Source: Mytilus edulis (Eukaryota; Mollusca; Bivalvia; Mytilida; Mytilidae). Taken from it: 64,000 nt of DNA. A program made the translations under genes and the position numbers. Within the stretch, counting starts at the first letter, position 1; every line of letters starts with the position of its first letter. Where the stretch lies: positions 90,488,749-90,552,748 of the forward strand of contig NC_092344.1 of assembly GCF_963676685.1 (NCBI RefSeq), written 5' to 3'. The notes under the pieces were generated by a model. The model had not been told where the DNA came from. It did no database searches and was given only the letters and a program-made list of their open reading frames with translations. Positions 12,650 through 24,400 of this stretch are shown one piece after another.

Positions 12650-12840
12650 GATCTGCTTACCCTTCCCAGTTTTTGGTGGGGTTCGTTTTGCTTAGTCTTT
12701 AGTTTTCTTTGCTGTGTCTTGTGTACTGTTACTTGGCTGTTTGTCTTTTTAGTTTTGAGCCATAGTGTTTTCAGTTTATTTTCGATCTATGAGTTTGACT
12801 GTCCCTCTGGTATCTTTAACCCCTCTTTTACATTATTGTG
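12650..12840 (+). repeat. Interspersed repeat, family B
   Basis: Runs from 'cccagtttttggtggggttc' to 'gtatctttaacccctctttt', as in the other family B copies. It lies about 330 bp upstream of the GPCR start. Confidence 0.7.
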
Positions 12841-13173
12841 TATCTTCATTATAATGTGTATATCAAAAAGCGGCTTTTTAAATTTAATTAATCATCACAA
12901 TTCCCATTGTTTTGCAATTGTTGAACTACAATGAATGGTACGAAAAGGATGGAGGAAATATGAACTAAAAATGATTTATGATATCTTCCGCGTATTGATG
13001 AATTGAATTGCGGAAATTAGAAAATATAAAGCAATAAGTTCAGTGCTGTCTATTTATACAGTAAACCAAAACCATTGATATTTGACTGATTTTCGTACAC
13101 TTTAGAGGAATTTTGAGATGTTTTTGTCGTAAACTGATATACATTTTACTCTGCAAACGCAATATTAAGGCTA

Positions 13174-14310
13174 ATGAACACTGGAATGGAGGCATACAGT
13201 AACATTTCATCAATCTTTGCAGAAAATTTTGATATTTCAACTCTGCTTATGCCTAACACCATCATTATATCAATCGGTATTCTCCTTTCTATTTGTGGAA
13301 ATTCAATGGTTATGTTCATTCACTGGCGTAAAATGAACTCGCTGAAAAACTTTCGAATGTTTATTCCGTTTTTAGCGTTATCAGACAGCCTTGCAGCAAT
13401 TATCTGTTCGAGCACTTCAATCTATCAGAACTTCAACTGGTATACATGGACTTCAAAATATTTATGTAAACTGGCCTGGTTCAGTATGTCATTGGTGCAA
13501 ACAAATTCAGCCATTTTGTTGTTTGCAATTGCCGTTCAGAGGTACTTGCGGATCTGTCATCCACTGCGGCGACCAATGAAGTTCCGGAAGAAGATCGGAT
13601 TTTTGCTTTTTGCATTATGTTTTCTCGGCTTTGAATCGATTCCATTTATTTACTTTTCAGATGTTGTTACTCATGACGATGTTCTTACAAATTCGAATGT
13701 ATCTGAATGCAGGATGCTGGTCAATGCGGAGTTAATTCATACAGTGTATAGATACGCTGATGATATATTTATACTGATCATCGTTGTTATAGTAACAATT
13801 TTATACATCAAGTCAGGTCTGGTTATTTCTGTATTATCTAAAAAAGCGACTCAGTCAAATATCATACACAATAACAAACTAGGTTTATTAGATAAAACTC
13901 AAGTACCCAATGGACTAGAATATATTGAAAATTCTGTTGATGGTGTTTCTAGATCCTTCGATGCTCTGGACTCTTCAGATACATATAGTACAACAGAAAG
14001 GGTTTCCAAACCAAAACGGATGACCCGATCGAAGTGTAGAAAATATAGGAATATTAACATTATGTTCATAGTGATATCATTCACTGCCTTCTTCGTATAC
14101 ACTCCACGTACAGTGTTTAACATTTTAGAGCTCCATTCGACACATTTCTGGTTTCGTCTATCTAAGCCTGAGCTAAGACTATGGCTAGCCATAAAGAGGT
14201 GGTATCTAATAATGTACTGTGTAAATCCGTTTATATATAGCATAATGGATCACCAGTTCCGGAGAGAATTGAAAAAAATGTTTTGTCGTTTGGAAACGAG
14301 TTCGGAATAA
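13174..14310 (+). CDS. Class A (rhodopsin-like) G-protein-coupled receptor
   Basis: A single-exon frame of 378 aa; an in-frame TGA lies just upstream (13135) and this is the first ATG. Seven hydrophobic segments are seen. TM1 carries the GN pair (42-43), TM2 has LALSD (D71), and TM3 starts at C98, which probably pairs with C179 in the second extracellular loop. TM3 ends QRY (122-124) instead of D/ERY. TM6 keeps the proline (P311) but lacks the usual CWxP cysteine and tryptophan (it reads VYTP). TM7 has NPFIY (351-355), followed by a basic helix 8. The third cytoplasmic loop is about 75 aa and Ser/Thr-rich. An N-glycosylation site (NIS, 10-12) lies in the short N-terminus. This is a plasma-membrane receptor, ligand unknown; peptide or amine receptors are the usual relatives. 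Intronless GPCRs are common in molluscs. I cannot name a subfamily. Confidence 0.9.
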   Translation: MNTGMEAYSNISSIFAENFDISTLLMPNTIIISIGILLSICGNSMVMFIHWRKMNSLKNFRMFIPFLALSDSLAAIICSSTSIYQNFNWYTWTSKYLCKLAWFSMSLVQTNSAILLFAIAVQRYLRICHPLRRPMKFRKKIGFLLFALCFLGFESIPFIYFSDVVTHDDVLTNSNVSECRMLVNAELIHTVYRYADDIFILIIVVIVTILYIKSGLVISVLSKKATQSNIIHNNKLGLLDKTQVPNGLEYIENSVDGVSRSFDALDSSDTYSTTERVSKPKRMTRSKCRKYRNINIMFIVISFTAFFVYTPRTVFNILELHSTHFWFRLSKPELRLWLAIKRWYLIMYCVNPFIYSIMDHQFRRELKKMFCRLETSSE

Positions 14311-14340
14311 TTTCTAGTTCCTCATAGTAATGTGATTGTA

Positions 14341-14346
14341 AATAAA
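14341..14346 (+). terminator. Poly(A) signal AATAAA of the GPCR gene
   Basis: AATAAA 31 nt after the GPCR stop codon. Confidence 0.55.
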
Positions 14347-14434
14347 TAGATATTTGAGCTATATAGTGCAACAGATAAGTACTAGTATATAAAAATAAAA
14401 TGTCAAAGGAAATATTGTCAATTCAACTGTCATA

Positions 14435-14705
14435 ATGACTGTTTTTAAGATAAGACGTGTCACGGTACTTGTCTATCCCAAATTCATGTATTTGGTTTTG
14501 ATGTTATATTTGTTATTCTCGTGGGATTTTGTCTGATGCTTGGTCCATTTCTGTGTGTGTTAGTTACATTGTAGTGTTGTGTCGTTGTTCTCCTCTTATA
14601 TTTATGCGTTTCCGTCAGTTTTAGTTTGTTACCCCGATTTTGTTTTTTGTCCATGGATTTATGAGTTTGAACAGCGGTATACTACTGTTGCCTTTATTTA
14701 TGGAA
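14435..14705 (+). repeat. Interspersed repeat, family C
   Basis: A block with 'tggttttgatgttatatttg', 'tctcgtgggattttgtctga', 'gttgttctcctcttatattt' and 'gtccatggatttatgagttt'. I recognise this as a common mussel repeat. Degraded pieces lie at 7420 and 16385. Confidence 0.55.
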
Positions 14706-14709
14706 TTAA

Positions 14710-15530
14710 AGTGTTAGTATATATATGAAAACACTAGAATTCAAGTATTACAAAACCAAGTGATTTCCTGTACTTAGTGCTATTAGTGTTCATTCTTTTA
14801 TTTACGTTTCGTGAATATATTTATCGAACAAATTTTTTGTTGTTGTCTTCGTCACATTTACTATAAAAAATTTTGGTGCATTTGTTTAGATTTATTTGCA
14901 TGTTTGTTTTAATTTTTATAGTCAGTTGTGATGTATATCTGTGATGTATGTTTACACAGTCTAGGAATTTAGAAAATTTGGTATTGACGTAAGATGTTTG
15001 ATAGTCTCTGCTAATTTGAATAATCTTTCCTAGACTCAGAGCGACTGTCTAATTGTATAGACTCTTGTCTATTATTAACGTCCGTATGTTGAGCTATTAT
15101 GTTTTATAAGGTTGTTTTTTGTGTCATCCTGGTCCTGTCTTTTTTACGCATACTCTACTTTTCCCTATATTGATATCATAAATAGAGTTATTGATCGATA
15201 ACAAATCGGTCAAACTGTAAATCCGTGTGAAAAATATAAATAACAAATAAATATTTTTCATCTTCTTGAAATACAGATTAGTTATAGAACATTGTGTTGT
15301 ATACATTTATTTGCATATTATGTCTTTTTTGATTTTGTCCTTTTGGGTATATATATTAGTGAAACAGAAACCCTACAACACGGCAGAAATGTGATATGTG
15401 GTGGTAAAAATATCATCTTCAACAATTATTTATCTTCTTTTAAAAATGTCAATTTCAAGCCACAGAGAGTGCAACGTATGAAGATACGATAGATAGCAGT
15501 CAAAAAAAGAACAGACAACACCATACTCCC
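14710..15530. other. AT-rich intergenic DNA, no gene
   Basis: No exon or domain recognised on either strand; only short AT-rich frames. Confidence 0.5.
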
Positions 15531-15850
15531 CCTGAATGAACAAGAGTGCACACGCTGAAATGTCTCGCCTTCTTTACTAATCATTGATAATAGGTTGATA
15601 GTCCTAAATATAAAGCTTTATTACAACTGTCACATAAACTTAATTAACCAAGAAAACTAAACATTGACCAATGAACCATGAAAATGAGGTCAAGGTCAGA
15701 TGAACCATGCCAGGCAGGCATGTACAGCTAACAATTCTTCCATACAACAAATATAGTTGACCTATTGCTTATAGTTTAAGAAAAACAGACCAAAACACAA
15801 AAACTGAACACTGAGCAATGAACCGTGAAAATGAGGTCTACGGATTAGAG
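15530..15850 (+). repeat. Short tandem copy of the 'gaaaatgaggtcaaggtcag' repeat
   Basis: Starts with 'caagagtgcacacgctgaaa', followed by two units spaced about 147 bp (15684 and 15831) carrying 'atgaaccatgaaaatgaggt'. It is the same family as the larger array at 32365-34080. Confidence 0.65.
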
Positions 15851-16119
15851 TGCAATCTTTGTGAGTTGGTATACGAGGGTAAAAAGTTAATAATCAGACG
15901 TAACAATCGAATGTGCTGTCAAAGATCAGCCGCCATTGACATCTTTTATTGACATTGTAACCAGTCTGATCCCTTATTCCAAAAGTTCTATGCCAGTTAG
16001 TCCTTTTGTCGTTTTTTAAATTTTTTGGCATTGGAAATTTTAGGTATGTTTTTGCTTACACTATTTAAATGCCCCTTGTTATCTTCTTTCTGGTCAACAA
16101 TAATCATAAGTACGTGTGT

Positions 16120-16640
16120 ATATGTAAAAAGTTTTATGGTCACCACTATAGATTCGGTGCCTTATACCACGTTTCGGTATCTCAACTGACAAGCGACATG
16201 TTTCTGGCGGTCTTATAATCTTTAGATATCAGAGTAGTCGTTTGATATGTGATTTAACCGATTATTTCATATCCTTTACTGATTGTGGATTCGCATGGCG
16301 GATGAAGTATGCATAGAAGGAGAAGCTTATCCTGTTGACGCACTCAGTCTCTCTCCTTTGTGAATTCATGCGATTCCCATAGTTTCTGTATGTTGTCTTG
16401 ATTTTTTTCTTTTGAATCGATTTACGAGTTTTGAACATCGGTAAACTTCTATGGCCTTAATTCGTTTTATTTATTAATTTTTAGATACTTTTATTTGAGG
16501 TTCAGTTGGCGACCTATCAGGCTGAGCGCGACGACGAACGGGGTTTTAATTACATTGACTACCCACGAGGTTCTTGCACAGTCCACAAGACTACTCGTTT
16601 TGACGGTTTCAAATTTAGAACTGGGAAAGAAATATATAAT
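16120..16640. repeat. Degraded interspersed repeats
   Basis: 'tagattcggtgccttatacc', 'tggattcgcatggcggatga' and the family C words near 16400-16460 ('tttgaatcgatttacgag') look like mobile-element debris. No gene is seen from 15850 to 17030. Confidence 0.4.
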
Positions 16641-17029
16641 ATGAATGAATAAAACAAAACGAAATATTCATCAAAGAACCATTTATGCCAAGTCTGATCC
16701 GAAATCGTTAGTTCGTAAAGAGTTCTACTCTTTCAACTGCATTCAATAAAATGTTTCAGGTATCAAATTATTGTCCATAATTGTAAGGTTTAAATGTACG
16801 AACCAATGTTTTCTTTTTTTAAGATCTTCATTTGAAAATCGTCATATTTGTTTTAAATGTTTAAATGGGGCTGGTGTATTATGTCCGTATGCCAATTAAA
16901 ATTAGAAAAAATCCTTTTGTGAATAAATTTATTATATAAGCCAGATAAATCTCTGTTACATAAAGAAGACGTTTGTATATAGATATATAAGTCAAATAAC
17001 CATTATGAAAGTATCGCCTTTCAATAAGT

Positions 17030-17430
17030 GTTAGAAAAGTTTCCATTTAGATATTATGCAAATGGCCGGTGCATGTCTCTACTGAAAAAGTACTATGTCC
17101 CCTTTTTTGAATGCATTTATGAATGTATCATCAGCTCAGTGGACAGTATTTCGGTACGGAAATGTCTGATTGATAACAAGCATATTCTTAAATCACCGTT
17201 TATGAATTTAGACGTTGTTATTAAAATAATGTTTCCACTTTCTCAGGCTAAGTTGACCTAAGATGAATTTTGCTATTATCTTTTTGGTCATAAAGCTCTT
17301 CAATTGTTTCGGTTCAAATACATCTTTTGCCTTCAAATATTCGGCTTTTAGCGTTCCTGATGAAGGTAAATCCAGAAAAGTGCTTAGGATGCACGGAAGT
17401 TGTAAAGTCCATGTGTTCATTTTTCACTGT
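17030..17430 (+). repeat. Repeat fragment ending in a CTGATGA hairpin motif
   Basis: The segment 17270-17400 reads 'aagctcttcaattgtttcgg', 'gccttcaaatattcggcttt', then 'gcgttcctgatgaaggtaaa' followed by 'tccagaaaagtgc'. It resembles the 3' part of mussel retroelement-like repeats, with related pieces near 620, 10480 and 30490. No intact frame. Confidence 0.45.
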
Positions 17431-17814
17431 TACCTCATTGACTGATAGAAAAATTGTAGTATATCATATTTAATAAAAGATAATGATAAAAAATATAAAA
17501 ACAGTGTTTTTAAAGCATGGCATATTGATAACGATATCATCACTGGAAAGTTGAATATATATAATTTTCGTTAACAAGCAGGTTTTTTTTCAAATGGAAA
17601 AAATGCTTGAAATAACCAGTTTTAAAGAAGGACAACTACTATGGTTTGTTTCATAAAAGTGCCAACTTATTACAATTTGATACAGGGAGATAAAAAAAAC
17701 CCATATCGTTAGGTCACATAAAGCAATTTTGTTCTCAAAATCTAAGCTTTCTAGTTTTAAAAATACGTTCATTATATATCATAAGCCTGGTATCCTTTTA
17801 ATTTTTTTTGTATA

Positions 17815-18280
17815 AAAGAAATAAGATGTGGTATGATTGTCAATGAGACAACTATATATCTGAGTTCAAATACGTGAATATAAGCAGTAATAGATTAACG
17901 TACGACATTCAACAATAAAAAGAATCCCTCAGATGTTATCCATTCGTTTGATGTGTTTGAGCTTTTGATTTTGCCATTTAATTACGGACTTTCCATTTTG
18001 GATTTTCCTAGGAGTTCGGGTATTTTTGTTATTTTACTTTTCACGACATAGTATAAAAGGTCACACATGAAAAATGAGAAACAATTCAAATGAGAAAATT
18101 CACAGCCTAATTAATAACAATACAATTTACGTATTTACGGGAAAAAAATGACAGACGTGAACCGAAGATAACCACTGAATTACAGGACTTAGGACAGGCG
18201 CATTAACAATATGGTGGGTTAGAAATGCTGTAAAACCTTCCCTTAACCGGGAACAGTGGTGTTACAGCAAAACATAAGAA
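17815..18280 (+). repeat. Interspersed repeat, family A
   Basis: Starts 'ataagatgtggtatgattgt' and 'caatgagacaact'. A later block has 'ttcaaatgagaaaattcaca', 'gcctaattaataacaa', 'accactgaattacaggactt' and 'aggacaggcgcatt'. Family A is the commonest repeat here; other copies lie near 18520(-), 20250, 24250, 27345, 32790(-), 52370 and 62270(-). Non-coding. Confidence 0.65.
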
Positions 18281-18509
18281 CAAATAGCAAATATCAGGTG
18301 AAAATGGTGCAAACCGTTTGCTGTATTACTGTATACACTAATAGTAATCACAGTCAAAAGTATACCAATGAACTTCGTAATTTATTGGGCATTTAAAACT
18401 TTTTCATCCAAGCGCCATAAATGAGACTTTGGAATATAAAACGCGAGTCTGGCGTACAAAATTTAATCCTGGTAGCTAAGATGAGTTTATTTTGTAGACC
18501 GAAAAAGAT

Positions 18510-18690
18510 AACATATACTTGTATATGATATCTGTTATTGTTTTGTACATAAATCAGGCTGTTGGTTTCTTGTTTAAATAGTTTTACAGTTATCATTTCG
18601 GCCCATTTATAGCTTACTATGTGGTATGGGTTATGCTTATTGTTGAAATGCCGTGCGGTGACCAATAGTTGTTGACTTCCATGTCATTTG
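18510..18690 (-). repeat. Interspersed repeat, family A (inverted fragment)
   Basis: The plus strand reads 'aaatcaggctgttggtttct', 'gttatcatttcggcccattt', 'atagcttactatgtggta' and 'tgaccaatagttgttgac', the reverse of the copy at 20250-20560. Confidence 0.6.
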
Positions 18691-18978
18691 ATCATTGATT
18701 TATTTTACTTTTTTCGTTATTGATTCAAATTCTGATAAGTACAGATTGGTTGAAATGGAAATGGACGCTGCTAGTCGCAGGCTATTCAAACCCGTGACAA
18801 CTAGTTCCAAAGATGAGGAAAACGAAGTTTTATAATGTAAAGGTTGAGATGATCTTAATATTAGCAATATTTTTGACCAAAAGTTTGCACAGAAAATCAT
18901 ATCTGATTACATCTAAGATAAAACTTCACCAGTCATTTCATATACCTACATCAACCTATGTTTAACCACAAGATGGTA

Positions 18979-19370
18979 CTAAAGACCTTTACCCTTAAGG
19001 ATGTAAAATACATATAAAGCCTCGCTGGTCATGTTATTTCTGGAATTTTCATTTTCATTAAATATTTTTAACTTTGCGAATTTTAGGTTACTTATGGATG
19101 GAGTTAAAGAATATGGCAGAACATTGGTACACTCATCATAATGTACAGGCTTATAATTTGGTACGTCAGTAAGCGGAATCCAGCTGAATTTGCGATGTGG
19201 TGCTTTTTGTAAGGATCCCAAACATTGCAAGTGTATTCAACGAATGGACGTACAAGTGGTGTATATTTCGCACAATTAAGTATAAAATTATCACTTCTGT
19301 AAAAGCGATTATAAATGAAAGTCATCGAATCCTCGTTTATAAAAAATAAAGAAACTGAAATTGCATTATA
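18979..19370 (-). pseudogene. LINE reverse-transcriptase fragment
   Basis: The minus-strand translation contains YTPLVRPFVEYTCNVWDPYK, the 'VRP.LEYA..VWDP' signature that follows the polymerase core in non-LTR (LINE) reverse transcriptases. A second frame, shifted relative to it, continues with CLGSLQKAPHRK. Frames are broken and no catalytic YxDD remains, so this is a dead scrap of an element that was on the minus strand. Confidence 0.6.
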
Positions 19371-19562
19371 CATATTATATACATTACATTTGAAATTAAA
19401 TCGAGCATTTCAAAGTTATACCCAAACAATTTCGTTAATATTTAAAATATTGTTTGACTTGCATTAAATCTAAAATTGGGTTCACAGATATCCGTGTACT
19501 TTTAAGGATAACCTGAGTGCTTTTTGGTAATATTTTTTAAACCATGAGATTTTGTTATATTT

Positions 19563-19668
19563 CCCACAGGCACTTGTCTCAGAATTATTTCCCTCTATAT
19601 GCCTTAATATAATATATCAAGGTATATAGGGAAAAAAGTTCTGAGACAAGTGTCTGTGATATTTCCCT
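19563..19668. mobile_element. Hairpin MITE, copy 1
   Basis: Near-perfect inverted repeat: 'cacaggcacttgtctcagaa' at about 19566 against 'ttctgagacaagtgtctgtg' at about 19639. The pairing continues through 'tatatgcctt' and 'aaggtatata' around a short AT loop. A second copy with the same ends is at 33045-33110. Confidence 0.7.
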
Positions 19669-20249
19669 AAAAGGTATATGTTATAAAACAAAATTCGTTA
19701 TTCTTGAATTAAATCCTCCTTGCTTGTATAGATTTTTGATTGCACACGAATATCAATTACATCTCAATATTAATAAAACACATTAAAAATCATTTATAAT
19801 GAGATATCTTATATTTCTTTAGGAATGAATCATTAACTGCTATTAAAAGAATCGCAAGTTCCTATTTAACATATTTGCAGAGATTTGTAACAGATACAAA
19901 AGAAGAAAAATTCAAACAGTCTTGCAGAAAATTATGTAAAGATAGTCGCTAGTACATCATATATTAAAATTATCAATAGAACAAGAACAATTTTATGATT
20001 TAATTGAATATTGTAAAATCAATATTGCAGGAATCAAAGGCGCAAATGCAGTACAGATGATAGCTCACAGGGGAAAGATCGAATAAATTGTAGTCTTTTT
20101 CGACATTTAACAGACAGAAATTTCGGAATATTTACTTTCAGTAACGTTATTTTAATGTAACACTGAAACAAAACCATGTTCTCAAAAATCTATCGCTGGG
20201 ATCCTCAAAAAATAAATAAAATCATTCCTGGTAATTCGTATTAATTATA

Positions 20250-20560
20250 AAAAAAAGAAGATGTGGCATAATTATCAATGAGCCAACTCTCCACAAGAAA
20301 CAAAATGACACAGAAATTATCAACTACATGTCACCGTACGGCCTTCAACAATGAGCAAAGACCAAACCGCATAGTCAGCTATAAAAAGCCCCGAAATGAC
20401 AAATGTAAAACAATTAAAACGAGAAAACTAACGGCCTAATTTATGTACAAAAAAATGAACGAAAAACAGTTATGTAACACATCTACCAACGACAACCACT
20501 GAATTGCAGGCTCCTGACTTGGGACAGACACATACATACAGAATGTGGCGGGGTTAATGT
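20250..20560 (+). repeat. Interspersed repeat, family A
   Basis: A good copy: 'agatgtggcataattatcaa', 'tgagccaactctccacaaga', 'catagtcagctataaaaagc', 'gagaaaactaacggcctaat', and 'cactgaattgcaggctcctg' near the end. Confidence 0.7.
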
Positions 20561-20639
20561 TAACTTCAGACAACAAATAATTTCCAAATTCTTGAATAAA
20601 CAAAAAGAAAGAAGATACTAAAGTGGCAATCAAAAAAAA

Positions 20640-21230
20640 CACAAATTAAAGACTCTATATCAGATAAAATCTTTTCAAAATCTATGTTTTGAGAGTTTCC
20701 CTTTGATAATCTGTAAAAATTAAAGAGTGGGACATTAATGTGTACCCTTGTGGAACATCCATTTTGTGCTTCATTAGCTATAGGGGTTTGATATGTCTAA
20801 CCACTAGAGCGAACAAGGGCTATTCATAGTTATTCTTGTTCTTCTGAACGTGACTTTTTATATTTAATTAGACGCCGAAAATTTGAAATTAACATACTCT
20901 TTTATATTTAAGTATTTTGTAAATATAAGAACATTTCTATTTTCATTTTCATTAAACATGTATTTAAAAAGTGCACACACATCTGTTTATAGTTTTTTTT
21001 TTACCATAACACCATAATAAAGGGTACATTTGGACGTTTCATCATTTTGCAGCCGTAACTTGATATATTGCCATGGAATTTAGCAGCAAAAGTTTGTTAT
21101 GAGATAATTCTACAGATGGAAAATCTAGAACGTTTTTAAATTCCTGAACAGGTATATTGATCTATTCAAATTAGTGTCACGCACTAGTTATTAGTTTAAT
21201 GGAAAATACTGGGCAGAAATTTGTATAAAA
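20640..21230. other. AT-rich intergenic DNA upstream of the ATP-grasp gene
   Basis: No exon seen; may include the promoter and 5' leader of the downstream gene. An in-frame TAA at 21197 precedes the chosen ATG. Confidence 0.4.
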
Positions 21231-21232
21231 CG

Positions 21233-22928
21233 ATGTCGGATAGAAAAAGAAGTAATACAGAAGAATTGTCAGGCAAAACAATTATTATTATTGGAACCTC
21301 GGGGAAAGGTTTGCAGTTCTTGTGGAAAATTCTGCAGGATTTAAACATTAAGGTATGACGTTTAATGAGAAAATACATTTGTATTGAAAAAACAACATGA
21401 AAAAAACCAGATGAAAGATGAGAAGGGACATTCAAAACTCACAAGTCGAAAACAAAACCGGCAACACCATGGCATCCCTCCTAAAATAAATCAAAGAAAA
21501 CACAAACATACCCACAAAGCATTACATTTCAATAGATCGAGCATCACCATCAGTTGAATGTATGATTGGTAATATAAGTTAATAGATTGAAAACAATACT
21601 GGTATCAAATAACTCTAACAAACTCAGAAATTTAGAATGCCTTGAGGAATCGAGTGGCCTAATCTGGATGTTTGTATTGACCAATTTTTCCGAGGTTTTC
21701 GTTGGTTTTTTTTACAATTTGATATATGTTTTAGGTTATTCTGGTTGACACAAAAAACGAGAACCATGGTCGTCGTTTTGTTGAAGTTTTTATCCAATAC
21801 AACTATCTAGAGGATCACAATGATGAAAATCATGCCAATACTATCATTCGAATTCTTGGACACAGGAAGGAACAACTATCGGCATGTATTTCTTTCGCTG
21901 AAGATAGTATGCATTTAACTGCCATTTTAAGTCAGAAGCTAGGGCTGATTGGTATCAATCCAGATGTAGCTCGTATATCGCAGAGCAAACAATTAACATA
22001 TGATGCACTGAAAGACGGTTTGGATACAAGTAACTATTCACCGCTATCATTTCGAATTAAAAATGTATCAGATATCGTCAAAACAAAAGGTCTTTTATTT
22101 CCAGCGATACTTAAACCAGAATATGGTAGTAATTCAGAGGGTATAACGGAAGTTACATCTGTAGACGAATGTGTAAGTAAATATACCAAACTACAAGGTA
22201 CATTTGGAAAAGATTGGAATGTCAAGAGATTCAGCAATGCAATGGTTCTAATGGAATACTTGCCAGGCATAAGTCACCACATTGAGATTGTTTTATTTCA
22301 CGGTGCTTTGCTTATAGCTCTCGTATCAGACATGGGCCCAAAATTACCAGGTGTATTTGCAGATACGACCACTTGTTTTCCAACATGTTTATCGGAAAGA
22401 TTAAAGGGAGAAATAATTAAGGCGGCTTTTGATTGCTGTAGAAAAATCGGATTGGATAATGGTGTGTACAACGTTGAAATGAAATTAACCAACGCTGGCT
22501 TCAAGATGATCGAAATCAACACCCGACCTGGTTGTTATAGAAGGTGTGCTGTCTTCAAAACCACGAACTCTATCGACCTACATGTGACTAATGTTTTAAT
22601 CAAATGTGGAATCAAGCCAGAGTTACAAGGAGAGAATATAAATTATGCGGTTGGGTGTTTTCTGTATTCTTTTGCTCATAAACGTCAGTTGAGGGATCCA
22701 ATAGTACAGAGAAAAATTATCAAATTACAACAGCAAAATCAACTCATTTACTTTGAAAGATGCAAAATAGCTGAATGTGAAAAACCCTTTCCAAAATGTT
22801 TCGCTCATTTAGTGGCTTTAGACAAAAGAGGTGTGCAATTTGCAAAACAAAATTTGCTAGACATTTGCACGGAACTAAATCTATCTAGTGATGAATATAA
22901 TATAAAACATTTTACAAGGTATTTCTAA
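21233..22928 (+). CDS. ATP-grasp ligase, carnosine-synthase-like
   Basis: Two exons, 21233-21352 and 21735-22928, joined by a phase-0 GT-AG intron: 1314 nt, 437 aa. An in-frame TAA (21197) precedes the first ATG. The N-terminal segment (KTIIIIGTSGKGLQFLWKIL) with IKVILVDTKN is a Rossmann-like pre-ATP-grasp fold. ATP-grasp landmarks follow: FPAILKPEYGSNSEGI (about 163-177, ATP-binding lysine K167), VLMEYLPG (211-218), VYNVEMKL (285-292) and MIEINTRPG (298-306), the last giving the Mg-binding E and N. Such enzymes join a carboxylate to an amine with ATP cleavage. The overall pattern is closest to CARNS1 (beta-alanyl-histidine or related dipeptide synthesis), but vertebrate CARNS1 is roughly twice as long. 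The substrate is therefore not established. Likely cytosolic; no signal peptide. An additional 5' coding exon cannot be excluded, though the ATG fits well. Confidence 0.85.
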
Positions 22929-23076
22929 AAACTACACATTGGAATATGGACAATCAATCATAAAAAGCCTTTAGAAGCGTATTTTGTAACTTGTTATGTT
23001 TTAGTAAATTGAATTTTAGCACATGACAGATTGGTACATTTTATGCAAGCTTATATTCCGTGTTGTATATCTTAAA

Positions 23077-23082
23077 AATAAA
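23077..23082 (+). terminator. Poly(A) signal AATAAA of the ATP-grasp gene
   Basis: The first AATAAA after the stop, about 150 nt downstream. Confidence 0.5.
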
Positions 23083-23099
23083 ATATCGAAGATTAAACA

Positions 23100-24250
23100 G
23101 TGTGATATGTTTTCTTCCAATAGGCCTTAAGTGTCAAGGACGTGACTTCATATATCAAATGAAGTCATAATTGGGCATGTAATGTCAATCTGTTGTATTT
23201 TCTGGCACATGGCATATATTAGATATGCAACAGCAAGAGAGTAACCGGACCCGACGGTAGTAAAACAAAAAAGAGTGACACAGATTTCTAAGCATTCTGC
23301 ATTATTTCTAGATTAAGACAAAAAATTAATTTGGAAAAAAATAAAACCAGTACAATGTACTTGAAATAATCATGTCTGGTGCATGGTGTTTTACCGAGCC
23401 TACAAAATAGAAGGCGTTCGTTCCTGAAAAGAAAATCCCCAAAATTCTAACAATTTACGACAAGAAGGGACGACGGACTCTATTGCACAGCATCGTATGG
23501 TAAGCTGACGTGCTTGGTCCAATATAGGTATTGAAGCCGCGTGAATTTTTAACGGAATGTTAAGAATATTCGACAATTGTACATCAGAGACTGCCTTCGA
23601 ATAAATTTTTTTCAGTACTTAGTCTTGTCTACCGGAAGCTTCCTTGTATAAATCTCCCTTGACAAAATAAATTGTCTACACATACATGTTGGGATCGAGA
23701 GACAAATACAAAAATGTATTATTTTTCATTTAGAAGCAATCATACATTTTTTTAAGGAGGGTGAATAAATACTCGTCAACGGGTGGAATGGTGATGTGCA
23801 AGCCCTTTATCCCGGTGCAATCCACTTAGCGGAATCTTCCACTTCGATCTATCATTGTAACATTTTACAAAAGGATTAGGAACAAGTTATTACTCGTTGG
23901 ACAATGAATTAGTTATTCGAAGGTTCGTTGGACATGGCTTGGATCTATCCAAATGTAAATCAATCTGAGCAGTCAGATCATTAAAATCATGAAATTTGTT
24001 TTGCGTAATATATAATTTCGTACTGGTTATGTATTTATGAATCCCACCATTATGATATTGTTCTGTGATCGTTGTTGTATTCTTATTTTTCAATTTTGCT
24101 TATTTACTTTTTCTATAGAGTGTCTGTGTGCCATAGTTTGTTTTTCTTTCTTGAAATTGTTGTTTGTTCTTATAGTGATTAAGATTAAACCACAATGTTG
24201 ACTGATGTGCCCCAATGTTTGATATTTTAACCTATTATGTCTTTTATAAA
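23100..24250. other. Intergenic DNA, no gene
   Basis: No recognisable exon, RNA or element boundary on either strand. Confidence 0.45.
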
Positions 24251-24400
24251 TATAGGAAGATGTGGTATGAGTGCAAATGAGACAAATATCTATCCAAGTA
24301 ACAATTTATAAAAGTAAACCATTATAGGTCAAGGTACGGCCTTCAACACAGAGCATTGGCTCACAACGAACAGCAAGTTATAAAGGGCTCTTGCTTGTTT
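24250..24400 (+). repeat. Interspersed repeat, family A fragment
   Basis: 'aagatgtggtatgagtgcaa', 'atgagacaaatatctatcca', 'ggtacggccttcaaca' and 'cagcaagttataaagggctc' match family A. Confidence 0.6.

Noticed and set aside
13391-14243. Other-frame and opposite-strand open frames within the GPCR
   Set aside because: Shadows of the real receptor frame.
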